Positions 44,683 to 55,007 of a stretch of 64,000 bases of DNA are shown here, in pieces. Numbering within the stretch: position 1 is the first letter of the stretch; each line of letters begins with the position of its first letter. The DNA lies in the NCBI GenBank assembly GCA_934047225.1, contig OW203988.1, positions 7,412,229 to 7,476,228 on the forward strand, in the 5' to 3' direction. The translations under genes and the position numbers were made by a program. Source of the stretch: Ypsolopha sequella (Eukaryota; Arthropoda; Insecta; Lepidoptera; Ypsolophidae). The notes beneath the pieces were generated by a model. It was not told the origin of the DNA, did no database searches, and saw only the letters and a list, made by a program, of their open reading frames with translations.

Positions 44683-45081
44683 TTAAGAACCCGGTCCGCG
44701 ACCACAGTTTTGATGCAAAGCATTTTGTTAAACATTTTGCTGGCCTTGATCGCGATGTTTTTGGAAAAACCAAGGACATACACCACTTCATATTGGCCGT
44801 TTAAATGAATGCCTAAAATTATTTGATTGAATTGTTTCTCTTTTGCAAATTATTTTGGTACTTACGAGCCCGTTCCGAATAGTTCTTAATAATGTCTAAG
44901 TACCAAAATAATTCGCAAAGGAGAAACAATTCAATCGAATAAATTTTAGGACTTCATTTAGACGGCCAATATGAATTGGTGTATGTCCCTGGTTTTTACA
45001 AAAACATTGCGGAAAAGATGAGAAAAATATTAAAAAAATACTTCGCATCAAACGGACGAAAAATACGGAGCGGGTTCTTAA
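44683..45081. mobile_element. TTAA-flanked MITE (GAACCCGG ends), copy 2
   Basis: TTAA at 44683-44686 and 45078-45081. Ends gaacccggtccg and cggagcgggttc. The long arms include acatacaccacttcatattg and gagaaacaattcaatcgaat inverted around 44880. Confidence 0.8.
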
Positions 45082-46179
45082 GGTTATTTACCAGGAAGAG
45101 AATTGAAACTTTGAATATTTTGTGTGAATAAACTTGATGCATCTTTGTACAACACTATGTGTTCAAAATTCTGGTTATGATTTTTTTTTTGACCCGCTTT
45201 AGTATCTATTCTTTCAGAAAATTGACCTTGTTTAACGTCTTGGTTAACAATGTGACTGTAATAGCAAATTCAAAGGTCAGGTGTGAGTAAGCAGTCGCAA
45301 AATTAAACAAATTGCCATAAAAGAATAACAACACGAGAGGTTATGTTTCGGTGTCATTTTGTTACCATAGATTAATAACGGTTTTTTATATGCAGGCAAA
45401 GGAAGTATTCGTATGCAGCTGTATATCCCCGTATATCTAAAATTTAAAAGTTTTTATATTTTTTTATGTAATTAAAGCCACCTAAAAAATTTAGTTTTTT
45501 TTCCTCTTATGGGGAAGGTTATTCCTATCAACAAAAAAATATTCAGGCACTTTTAATGATTTCATCCATCACCCATTACCCTTTTTCCAAAATACGAAAA
45601 ATATTATTTGTGTCCCTCTACTGATTTAAGGTTCATTTCTCCGGATTTGTAACAAAATATTAGGAATAATTATAACGGCAAAAATACAACTTTTAGCCAA
45701 GAAAACTTGTTGTTGAAAGTTTGCTATACGCATATATTTTTAATGATATTACAATAGCTTTAAAACAATTAGCTTTTCCATAGTGGTAACATAATATCAT
45801 CGAGAATCGACCCTTAAGAACAACCCTGAGTTATTTAGTATGGAAAGCCTAAATTTCATTTTGCGTTTTTTACAGAAAGGGTATTTGAACCTTGTTATTG
45901 ATCACTTCCCAAGTCTTCAGTATAAATTTGGCTATATCAATATATTCACATATATTGGATAATTTTTCTAAGCAATATTTTCCTTGTATTATAGTGCAAG
46001 AACCATGCAAATACCATTAGTGGTTTCAAAGAAATAACCAATTTAACTTATTTTAATCTAAAAACAGCTTGACTTTGAAAAATATTTTCACGCTGTTTCT
46101 TATATGCGAGAACAATTCCCCAAAATGTTCTTTATAGTTTAACTAACAATATACTACAACGTTTGAAGATATTAACAAA
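45082..46179. other. Intron sequence with one repeat fragment
   Basis: At 45810-45900 the reverse complement of the 22895-22955 repeat is present (ttaagaacaaccc, ggaaagcctaaatttcattt, tgcgttttttacag). The rest is unclassified. Confidence 0.4.
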
Positions 46180-46418
46180 TATTTGAAGAGCTTATTCAGT
46201 CAATGGTATAGAACAACGTTTACTATGAAACAAAACCTGTATCTCGAAAAAAAAATCGACTGTTTCATAAAAAAATGTAATGCCGCTCGGCCGAAATGTA
46301 TGGAAGGGCAGATATTTTTTTGAGATTTCAGGTTTGGCTCCATAGTAAAAGTTGTTCTATACCATGGTCTAAATAAGCTCTTCAAATATGGTTACACCTT
46401 TCTGTTACACATTGTATA
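46180..46418. mobile_element. Palindromic MITE family D, copy 1
   Basis: tttgaagagcttattcagtc at the left, inverted at right as aataagctcttcaaatatgg. Inner arms tggtatagaacaac and gttgttctatacca. The right end is tgttacacattgtata. The left outer end is truncated. It lies 115 bp upstream of exon 46534. Confidence 0.78.
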
Positions 46419-46533
46419 TTTTTTTATAATTTTTAAACATAACGTTTAATAGAAATAACTTAATCAATAGTAATTTTCGGATGACGCAGGGAAGAGGCAC
46501 CTTAAATCTTAACCAGCTGTTTTCCATTTCCAG

Positions 46534-46700
46534 GGTTGATCTGGTTCATAGTGCCTGTGTCAATGATAATCTGCAACGACGTGATGGCGTACGTATTCGG
46601 CTTCTTCTTCGGAAAGACGCCCCTCATCAAGCTCAGCCCGAAGAAGACCTGGGAAGGCTTCGTCGGGGGCGGCTTCGCGACCGTCATCTTTGGTCTCTTT
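46534..46700 (+). CDS. CdsA: CdsA exon: conserved cytidylyltransferase core
   Basis: The acceptor is ttccatttccag (AG at 46532-46533). The first two bases complete the split Gly codon, giving [22 protein letters not shown]. It continues through [20 protein letters not shown] to [12 protein letters not shown] and ends in phase 0 before gtgagt at 46701. The SPKKTWEGF block is a hallmark of bacterial CdsA and eukaryotic CDS proteins and contributes to the active site. The exon is closely bracketed by two palindromic MITE copies and by a third repeat that begins about 10 bases past the donor. Confidence 0.97.
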
Positions 46701-46710
46701 GTGAGTACAG

Positions 46711-46864
46711 CCACAAAATAACCACTTACAGAAAGTTCACTCTGCATAACTAGCGAAAACAGGCGCACGCACACATAGACGCGTACGTACGATGATCTCG
46801 GATGAAGTCGGTCGAATGCCAATACGAAATTCTGCCGAGATCATCATACGTACGCGTCTATGGA
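46711..46864. mobile_element. Palindromic MITE family E, copy 2, next to a splice donor
   Basis: The lead cacaaaataaccacttacag is shared with 31396. Arms gcgaaaacaggcgcacgcac with acatagacgcgtacgtac, inverted as gtacgcgtctatgg near 46850. It begins about 10 nt after the donor of exon 46534-46700. Confidence 0.7.
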
Positions 46865-47137
46865 TATACAATGTGTAACAGAAAGGTGTAACCATATTTG
46901 AAGAGCTTATTCAGTCAATGGTATAGAACAACTTTTACTATGGAGCCAACTCCGGAATCACAAAAAAAAAATCTGCCTTTCCATACATTTCGGCCGAGCG
47001 GCATTGAATTTTTTCTATGAAACAGTATAAAATTTTTTTTCGAGATACATTGTTTGCTCCATAGTAAAAGTTGTTCTATACCATTGGCTGAATAAGCTCT
47101 TCAAATATGGTTACCTCTTTCAGTTACACGTTGTATA
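46865..47137. mobile_element. Palindromic MITE family D, copy 2
   Basis: Ends tatacaatgtgtaacagaaa and tttcagttacacgttgtata. Arms ggtatagaacaacttttact inverted as agtaaaagttgttctatacc. TA-type target. It lies between exon 46534-46700 and exon 47328-47480. Confidence 0.82.
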
Positions 47138-47327
47138 GCAAAATTTCATAAAATACTTAAAAGGTTTCATCGCTAACACATCAACCCGGCCGGGTTGAGA
47201 AACATACCGGGTTGCAATCTCTTCTCCAGGCTTGTTATAAACTTCTTAGGCCAAGCAAAAGCAACTGCGTTAAAAAATAGAAAAGTAAAAGTTTTGTGCG
47301 CTTGTGACTTAGTAGCCTTTGTTCCAG

Positions 47328-47480
47328 ATCGCGTACTTCATGTCCCAGTACCCGTACTTCGTGTGTCCCATCGAGTACTCCGAGTCTCTGGGACGTATGA
47401 CGATGGACTGCGAGCCCTCTCTGCTGTTCCGGCTGCAGGAGTACACGCCACCGCAGTTCGCACAGCCCTTCATGAAGATC
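47328..47480 (+). CDS. CdsA: CdsA exon: luminal loop region
   Basis: Exactly 51 codons between acceptor tttgttccag (AG at 47326-47327) and donor gtgagt at 47481. The translation begins IAYFMSQYPYFVCPIEYSE and continues through GRMTMDCEPSLLFRLQEYT to PFMKI. The CPIEYS and MTMDCEPS blocks are typical of animal CDP-DAG synthases. The variable part before the next exon (TPPQFAQPFMKI) is where the fly and mammalian proteins also differ. Confidence 0.95.
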
Positions 47481-48285
47481 GTGAGTTTCTTGGGCGTTTT
47501 TATTATCAAAAGGGCATCAAGCGGGGCAGACAAAAACGCATTAAGTGGCCCCTTCCCGCTCAGCTGCCATATAAATGATTTAGGTGTCCTGATGGCTTGG
47601 TTCTCAATGAAAGACATCACATATTTAGATATATTTCCCTTCTCCCCTGCACTGCACTCCGACCTATCTCTCATCAAGAGGTGCGAGATAGCGAGATGTT
47701 CAAACGACGCCGAATTTGTGAGATGGTTTCAGGTAAAAACTGTTTTCCATGAAACGGTAACTGTTTATGTGTAGAAAAGTGTATAAACTTAGTCACCTCT
47801 ACATGAACGACGTCTGTATTTCTCTCTTTTTTTATTTCCAGTATAGATAAAAATTATACAACTTGCTAAACTTTGCGTAAAAACGTGGCAATATTCTCGA
47901 TATCCTGATAGCTAATATGATGAAATTTTGCTTTTTTAGCTGTATAGAGACGTAGTTAGATGTCGCCAGATAATACTTGTGAAAAAAAATTAAGAAAATA
48001 AGCTGTTGACTTCACAATCAGTTTTTACCTTTTGCATAAATCTTGAGAAAAAATCAAGCGTAAAGGGGCCTCTTAAGGCGGTTCCATGACCTAATTGGCT
48101 AAATTTGGATGTTTGTGTGACGATAAAAAAAAATTATTTAAATAAGAAAGTTTCATCCAGTTTTCCGAACGAAGGAACTGTTTTCATTGTTATATGGCTA
48201 AGTATCCAAAAATAAATTCTAGCATTAGCAACTAAGAGTAATTCTTTTTTTAAATAGTTCTCAATATTTCTTTTTTTGTCAACAG

Positions 48286-48414
48286 TTCGGCAAGGAGAAG
48301 ATAGTGATGTACCCATTCATGATCCATTCTCTCTCTCTGAGTGTCTTCAGTTCAGTGATTGGGCCGTTCGGCGGATTCTTCGCGTCTGGATTCAAGCGTG
48401 CTTTTAAGATCAAG
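48286..48414 (+). CDS. CdsA: CdsA exon: first half of catalytic signature
   Basis: Forty-three codons between acceptor ttgtcaacag (AG at 48284-48285) and donor gtaact at 48415. It encodes [20 protein letters not shown], then [20 protein letters not shown] and IK. The [10 protein letters not shown] end is the first half of the family signature S-x-[LIVMF]-K-R-x(4)-K-D. The following Asp is the first codon of the next exon, so the signature is interrupted by a 1793-bp intron. Confidence 0.96.
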
Positions 48415-48639
48415 GTAACTAACTTTCACGTCAACTAAAGAGGTGGGCATGATGCTAGGGATCACTATGCCCCTGCGCACCGCCCCATTTCTAGTCGACG
48501 TGACGCTTTGAGGATGCGCCAAGTGTGACGCCATCTTTATTATCATCACAGCGCAAAACTGACGTAGACGGTAGACTCACTTGCGCTCAGTGTGCCCGGG
48601 GGCTTAGATTGGCTACATTAGCCATTTTTGGGCGCACCA

Positions 48640-49066
48640 GTGATGACGTACGGCGCTGAGACGTGGTCTCTTACCAAAGGCTTGATTCGCCGATTTAAGG
48701 TCGCTCAACGAGCTGTGGAGCGGGCTATGCTTGGTATATCTCTGATGGATAAAATCCGAAACGAAGATATCCGTCAGAGATTGAAGGTGACCGACATAGC
48801 CTGCCGAATCAGTAAGTTGAAGTGGCAGTGGACTGGCCATATTTGTCGCCGACGTGATGACCATTGGGGCCGTGCGGCCGCAACGCATTGGAATGGATAC
48901 CACGTACAGCAAAGCGTAGCGTAGGCCGCCCTCGTTCCAGCTGGACTGACGATCTGAAGGACGTTGCGGGTAGCGGCTTGATGAGGATTGAGGACCGCCA
49001 AGAGTGGCGTAATATGGGGGAGGCCTATGTTCAGCAGTGGACGAATACGGGCTGATGGATGGATGG
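48640..49066 (+). pseudogene. RTE-like LINE relic, C-terminus of ORF and tail
   Basis: VMTYGAETWSLTKGLIRRFK, IRNEDIRQRLKVTDIACRIS and KLKWQWTGHICRRRDD in one frame to about 48890, then ALEWIPRTAKRSVGRPRSSW and EAYVQQWTNTG in another, stop at 49053-49055, GATGGATGG tail. One frameshift. It lies in sense in the CdsA intron between exons 48286 and 50208. Confidence 0.85.
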
Positions 49067-49152
49067 GCGCACCACCGTCGTACCGACTAGGAGTCGAAGT
49101 GTTCGCCATGACCGAAAACGGTCGGAGTGGATCGTCGTCATCATCATCTCAT

Positions 49153-49463
49153 TTAAGGTTAAACGTCAGTTGTTCGGTAAAAAGTGCACAACGTGACTTT
49201 GTTTTTCCTGTTAATAAATTAAAACAAAAAAAAATATTGGTCTATATTCACGCCTATCTATATATAAGATACAAGTTAGGTTTATGAATCAACAGCTTGA
49301 AATTGTGTATTTTACTTAAAACTGTTGATTTACAAACCTAACTTATATTGAACTGTTGGCGTGAATTGCAACAGACCAATATCAATTTCAGTTTTAACTT
49401 GTTAACAAAAAAAACAAAGTTAGGTTGTGCACTTTTCACCGAGCGACTGATGTTCTACCTTAA
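49153..49463. mobile_element. TTAA-flanked long-arm MITE, copy 2
   Basis: TTAA at 49153-49156 and 49460-49463. Ends ggttaaacgtcagttgttcg and cgagcgactgatgttctacc. Inner arms ggtttatgaatcaacag and ctgttgatttacaaacc. Same family as 31862-32450. Confidence 0.75.
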
Positions 49464-50207
49464 CATCTAGTACTATAATCACGACGCCTTTTCAGCTGAC
49501 GCAAATTTTACAGCAGATAATCTTTGTTCTGGCATGGGATTATGGAAATATACCTAAGTTAAATGAAACAAAAATAATAAAATGTGTATAAAAAATAATG
49601 CTGTTGAAAACTTCTGCATGTAGAAAACATTTTCCGTGCACAATTTGCTTCTTTTTTAGATTTGAAGGGGAAAATATGACATGAGAAACAAAAGAGAAAA
49701 AAAATACCAAGTACGGGCTCATCAGCATAGACAAACCCATTTAAAAATACATATTGAGCTGTATGGGAATGGAGAGACATGGATTGTTTGTCTTTTTTAA
49801 ATACCCCACCCATCCCCCATTACCTACCCCCTGATGTGTTTTGTTTAATCTGTTATTTCCTATTTTAAGTAATAGTAATATGTTATACGTAAAACTTATT
49901 AGCCCTCTTTATTCTCAAACCTATAAAGTAACGTGCAACGTTTTATCACTTTTGTCCCTTTTGAGCCTTATCATTGTAACAAATATACAATACAGCAAAT
50001 TGTTTATATTAAGTAGAAGGTATGATTTCATCTTAGAAAATATTTTCATTCTATGTAAAACTATTTTAATGTAATTGCCATAAGTTTTGACAGGTGCATG
50101 TAAAAGCCTTAAAAAGCAAAGTAATATTATGTTTATGTACTTACTGACTATGTTGTAAGTTTTCATTTTTAAATAAAGAACCCTGAAAAACAAAACCCAT
50201 CCCCCAG
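49464..50207. other. Intron sequence before exon 50208
   Basis: AT-rich with no repeat or extra exon recognised. The translation is continuous from 48414 to 50208 without it. Confidence 0.4.
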
Positions 50208-50342
50208 GACTTCGGTGACGTGATCCCAGGGCACGGCGGCATCATGGATCGGTTCGACTGCCAGTTCCTCATGGCGACCTTTGTGAACGTGTATATCACC
50301 TCGTTCATCCACACAGCCACGCCACAAAAGTTGCTCCAGCAG
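50208..50342 (+). CDS. CdsA: CdsA exon: catalytic HGG-x-x-DR-x-D motif
   Basis: Forty-five codons between acceptor catcccccag (AG at 50206-50207) and donor gtaact at 50343. It begins [20 protein letters not shown], completing the CTP-transferase signature with the metal- and substrate-binding Asp residues of [11 protein letters not shown]. It goes on with [14 protein letters not shown] and ends ATPQKLLQQ. All signature positions are present, so the enzyme is expected to be active. The exon is GC-rich relative to its introns. Confidence 0.97.
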
Positions 50343-50597
50343 GTAACTAGAGCGTTGTACAAGGTATTACACTGTTGCTCTTTTCTTTTATTTGCTCATT
50401 ATGTGTTGGGCTGCTTTAAGGTATTAAGAAAAACTGGTGATTGTATTCATTCATATCAACAAATTTTACTATGTAGCCAATCCTGAGATCGCCAGATTCT
50501 ATACCTTCATCAAAGGAAAATAATGTGTCTTTTTTATCAGTTTCTTTTTTGTATTAGTGTAGTACGGCAAAAAATAAAAACGAACAATTACAGTATA

Positions 50598-50866
50598 CAG
50601 GTTGAAAATGAACCCCTTAGCTATATTGAAATCTATGAATCAGAATCACTAAACATACAAAACAGTTAAAAAAAAGTTTTTTTTTTATTTGAACTAGTTT
50701 CCAAATTTCTAATCGCGACGCGACATGTGACTGGCAATAGACCATACCCGCACCAAGCCTCCGACCAGCCATTAATGAAAAACAAGACAAAAATAACAAA
50801 ACATAATTTTTTTTTGGACATAGAATAGTTTTCTTTAATATAGCTAGAGGGTTCATTATCACCCTG
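50598..50866. mobile_element. TA-flanked MITE
   Basis: Ends caggttgaaaatgaacccc and gggttcattatcaccctg with inner tagctatattgaaa and tttaatatagcta, and TA at both borders (50596-50597, 50867-50868). Confidence 0.65.
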
Positions 50867-51708
50867 TATTTTGACTCCTTCAATGCAGTAATCAAATGGA
50901 AAAAATTTATTGAGTCACAAATATTTTCTAAACATGTAAATGTAAGTAATATTTGTAACCTTATTAGGTTGAGCTTAATTCTCGCTGTTCAAGGGATAAC
51001 GTTTAAAATTAACTACTGAAGGAGAAAAAAATAAAAATCTTTTTGGGAAGAGTTGGCTATTTATCATAGGTGGCCGTGTTAATTAAATTCCTTGAACCAC
51101 AGCTTTTTTGGTAAATTTTCCCTTTTGTATGGAACAATTAATCGGGTTTGGCTTCGTAGTAATTTTTTTGTGAACAGAAGTTGTTTACAAAACTACAAAA
51201 ATTTCATTGTTTATTACATTCACACCATTCTCCTAGTCGGTGGTTGGCAGAGAACACGGATTTTCATCTCCTTTTTTCACAGCATCGATTTCTTGTATTT
51301 TCTTCACCATCTAAGAGTTGGCTGGAAGATATCGCTTTTGGTGATAAGTCCACCTTTGTATGACATTCTGTTTTTAAACTTTAATCGGTTGTGTCTTATT
51401 GTACAATAAAGTGTATTATTTTCCTCCCATTCGCTTCTTCCACAGTCATCCGTCGTATTTTGTAAATAATGTATTGTAATTAATTTTAAAAGTAGTGTAA
51501 ATAATTTCATTTAATGTTAATGATAATAATTCTTTAATAAACAATGCGGTTCGCGGCTGCAACTTTCGATCATCCCGTATTATAGCGGCAATACAAGTCA
51601 CAGTCAACACTCGGTACACCCGCGTTTCACCGTCTATTATTACGTCCCAACACCATGGATGGTAATCCCTATCGCCGTACTTCGGGAACAAATAGACGAT
51701 ATTTATGT
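50867..51708. other. Intron sequence, no gene recognised
   Basis: No inverted repeat was recognised. Open frames here (for example near 51092-51409) have no recognisable motif. Confidence 0.3.
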
Positions 51709-52158
51709 ACGATGTTTTCCTTCACTGTTCAGCAAGTAACTAAGAACAAAACTGCACACAGTGCCGGATTTAGGGGAGGGCAACAGCCCCGGAGCCTCCA
51801 CAAGAGAGGGGCCCCTATAGTGGAAATTTCCAAATATTTCTTTTTACCAAATTTATGCAGAATTATATTAAAAAAAAAACATCCAAAATGTGACCAAAGA
51901 ACAACTTTTGCTTTATTTTTTTTATTTGATTTATCGTGCAATAAATTAGTAAAACACTTGAGTGAAAAAAAATTGTTAAAACTATTTGAAGAATAAATAG
52001 GGGCCTCCACTCCCTTGTTACCCCAAGGCTTCCAGATCTCTGAATCCGGCCCTGTATGCACATACATTCCGAAAAACTCATTGGTGCATGCCCGACCGGG
52101 GATCGAACCTGGATCTCCAGATTGAGAGGCCAGCGTTCTACCCCTGAGCTACCGCCGC
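51709..52158 (-). mobile_element. tRNA-headed SINE, copy 2, interrupted by hAT MITE
   Basis: Minus-strand head gcggcggtagctcaggggta, B box aggttcgatccccggtcggg, and body ending aacagtgaaggaaaacatcg. Between them lies the 296-bp hAT element. Same family as 29644-29806. Confidence 0.78.
51759..52054. mobile_element. hAT MITE (CAGTGCCGGATT ends), 296 bp
   Basis: CAGTGCCGGATTTAGG at the left and TGAATCCGGCCCTG at the right. Flanks actgcaca (51751-51758) and tatgcaca (52055-52062) match at 6 of 8. The SINE resumes on both sides. Confidence 0.72.
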
Positions 52159-52314
52159 TTCTTTGGTATCGATTACCGTAGAATGTGCCTAGTATTGTCT
52201 AAATCTTGATTATTTTAAACTGTAAATTTCCATTTAATTTACTGTACAATTCGTATGATTTTTGTAACAACATTTGTAGCAAAACAAATCTATTTAATGT
52301 ATATTACAAGATGT

Positions 52315-52549
52315 AATTTAATCAACCGCCCGAATTCATACTGGAGACTCGGTTAGTGATCAGGAACAAGGTTTAATCATCTTTTCTGTCGAAATCATAA
52401 AAAAAAATTGGTCCCATACGAACTGAACTAGTTTAAATACAATTCCTAGTAAAGGCAGTACGGGAGCAAAAACCTTTTTTGTTTTTCGAATTTCATCTGT
52501 TCACTAACCGAGTCTTCAGTATGAATTCGGGTGGTTGATTAAATTTCAC
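52315..52549. mobile_element. Palindromic MITE
   Basis: aatttaatcaaccgcccgaa with ttcatactggagactcggtt at the left, inverted at the right as aaccgagtcttcagtatgaa with ttcgggtggttgattaaatt. The arms are about 46 bp. Confidence 0.75.
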
Positions 52550-52561
52550 CTTACCATGAAA

Positions 52562-52760
52562 TTAAAGTGGTTTACGTCGATACGAACAACTTTTACTACG
52601 GAGCCAGACCTGAAATCGCGAAAAAGAAACAGCTGTTTCATACATTTTGGTCAGGTAGCTATGAAACTTCTCTATGGAACAGCTGATTTTTTTTCGCGTT
52701 TAGTTCCATAGTAAAAGTTGTTCGTATGGACGAGTACTATCACCAGTTTTCGTTTCCAAA
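52562..52760. mobile_element. MITE family C, copy 2
   Basis: cgatacgaacaacttttact at the left, agtaaaagttgttcgtatgg at the right, with the cagctgtttcat and atggaacagctgatttt core as at 3172. Confidence 0.65.
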
Positions 52761-53084
52761 ACAACTTAATTTTCACGGTGTATATCAAAGTATTATAAAT
52801 TATCAAAATTCAGCAATTTTTTGTTTATGTTGGTGTCAGTAATCGACTTTTTATAAGAATTACACGTGGCCAGGCCGCACTTAAAAAAAAAAATTGAGGA
52901 AAGTCGATAGAGGCCAAAATCCATTTACATTGTTATGATGAAAACACTTAATAATAACCACAATAAAAACCTGTATTTTAGAGAAAAGAAGAATTAGAGT
53001 ACTTAAATTTTTCATCTAGCCACTTGCATAATAAACACAATAGAGACCCTGATCTGTAACATGTCTATCCATAAATACCCCTCT

Positions 53085-53294
53085 ATTATGTATCTTTAGT
53101 TGACAACTGGACTGGGTAACTATCATCACAAACGTGAGTTATTCATCAAAAGTGAGTATTGAATTATTTACGAACTGTGTCGTCACTTCAAGTGCGAAAA
53201 TATCCTCAGACAATCAGAATTCGATAGTATATCTATGTTTTTGATGATAGACACCCGGTCCAGATGGCAACTAAAGATGCATAATAGGCCCGCT
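53085..53294. mobile_element. MITE B, copy 3 (free-standing)
   Basis: ctattatgtatctttagttg at the left and caactaaagatgcataatag at the right, ending gcccgctgg. Not associated with MITE A here. Confidence 0.68.
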
Positions 53295-53377
53295 GGTGAA
53301 GGTTTAAGGTTTGAAGGTATTTGTCAGGTATTCGTTTGTATGGTGAAGTTCTTTTTTGACCTCCTTTGTATATGTTA

Positions 53378-53530
53378 CCGGCGAAACCACATTTTAGGAC
53401 AAACTAGCTTTTTGGAACTCCTGCAGCGCAGAAGAAAGCCGGTAGCTTAGATAAGAAGGTAATTTTATGACAACCCAAAACTACTTTGACCTACGCCAAA
53501 CTAATTTGTCCTAAAATCGGGTTTGGCCGG
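53378..53530. mobile_element. Short inverted-repeat element
   Basis: ggcgaaaccacattttagga-caaa at the left, inverted at right as tttgtcctaaaatcgggttt-ggcc. Confidence 0.5.
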
Positions 53531-53624
53531 TCCATCTCTCTTCAAAATGAACAAGACGTGAAATCACAATTCGCCCTCGTGAGCGTTCAGTGTGTGCATT
53601 ACTGGCTGGTATATCAAGTAGTTA

Positions 53625-53760
53625 CAGGTCCCGGCAGTAAATAATGCACATCGTATCGTAGCGTCATCTCTGTCGCACGAAGCACTAACAGTTTGGTGAC
53701 AGAGACGGCGCTCTACGAAGCCGAAGATAGCCGATGTGCATTATTTACTGCTAGGTACTG
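53625..53760. mobile_element. TA-flanked hairpin MITE, relative of 19519
   Basis: caggtcccggcagtaaataa and tgcacatcg at the left, cgatgtgca and ttatttactgctaggtactg at the right. The core gcgtcatctctgtcgcacga is shared with 19519-19760. Confidence 0.72.
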
Positions 53761-53820
53761 TACTAAAATATAGCGTATAGGTTTGGTGGAAAAATTCAAC
53801 GGTCTACGATGAATACTTCG

Positions 53821-53880
53821 GTGCCGCGCTTGTCGTAAAAGCAAGAGGTCGCAGGTTCGAATCCTGGTGCGAGAAACTTG
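53821..53880 (+). repeat. tRNA-like B-box fragment
   Basis: aagaggtcgcaggttcgaat-cctggtgcgag contains a B box but no matching A box or acceptor stem. Probably a truncated SINE head. Confidence 0.4.
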
Positions 53881-54208
53881 TTTCTAATTGATCTTTTCTA
53901 GTTTGTGATGCACTCTAATATTATTTAGAATATACAAAGCGATGGATATTGCTATAAAAGAAATAACTTTAGTCTTTAACCCGTCTTACTTCACAAAACG
54001 CAACCGCACATGTCTACTGTCCTTCAATTCTTATCGAAAATCGGTAACTGAACGAGTTTTTTTCTAAATATATAAAGATAAATAACAGCTGAGTCAATAT
54101 ATAATTTGTATTATAGTTACTTATGTAACTAGCTATGCGAGTAAGTTGTATAAAAATGCCGATGAAAGTTCCTTGAATTTTTCGGTGCTGTCAAACCGTA
54201 CAAGTGAC

Positions 54209-54600
54209 TTAAGGTGGTAACAGAGGATCTCGGTCCAAAACGCATATTTTATTATTGTTTGCCACATTTTTTTATAAAAAGTATGCATTAAATGCGTTTT
54301 ATGGCGATTTGCGCAAATTGCTGATCAATAATTATGTGTTCATAAGCAACTGATGTCATTTTATACATTACATTATGATTGCATAACATAACAACAGTAA
54401 ACACGCTTTAAAGTTTGTAAATGTAGTGCAATTAAATTTAGTATATAAAATGAAATAATTTATTTTTGAACACCTAATTATTTTTAAGCAATTTGCGCAA
54501 ATTGCCATAAAACGCATTAATTACAAACTTTTTATTCAAAAATACGGAAAACAATAATAAAATGTGCATTTTGGACCGAGATCCTCTGTTACCACCTTAA
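54209..54600. mobile_element. TTAA-flanked MITE, 392 bp, long arms
   Basis: TTAA at 54209-54212 and 54597-54600. The 50-bp arms start ggtggtaacagaggatctcg and are inverted at the right as cgagatcctctgttaccacc. An inner pair tttgcgcaaattgc also folds. Confidence 0.85.
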
Positions 54601-54962
54601 AAGAAAGTGTCTATTTGATTAGCTGAGTGCGTAAACACAAAATATCTTGAGGGGTGCGGGGGTATGCGATAGCCAGGAATCGATAGCCTGGCTTCTAGGA
54701 ATTTAGTCACTATAGAGGTTATGCAGACCGCGTGCTCTGTGTGCAAGGATTTTACAAGAACCCTAGATACGGTGATTCGGCGAAAAATAATGGAGAAAAT
54801 TTTGTAGTCATCATGGTTTGCGTAACTTAAATGATGGGCCAAGTGTTCCCCTCATTCGGAAATAGATAAAAAAATGTTGAACCAATCTTTTCAAACTCCT
54901 AGCTTCCCTCAGATGTTTTGCGTTTGCGCAGTCAGCTAATCAAATAGACACTTTCTTTTGGG
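54601..54962. mobile_element. Inverted-repeat element adjoining the TTAA MITE
   Basis: aagaaagtgtctatttgatt-agctgagtgcg at the left, cgcagtcagctaatcaaata-gacactttctt at the right. Confidence 0.68.
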
Positions 54963-55007
54963 ACACATCTCGATGATTCCCATACTTATATTGAGGGTAC
55001 CTATTCA

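Noticed and set aside
47195..47774. Longer coding regions around exon 47328-47480
   Set aside because: The open frames run into introns; exact GT/AG borders and family length support 51 codons only.
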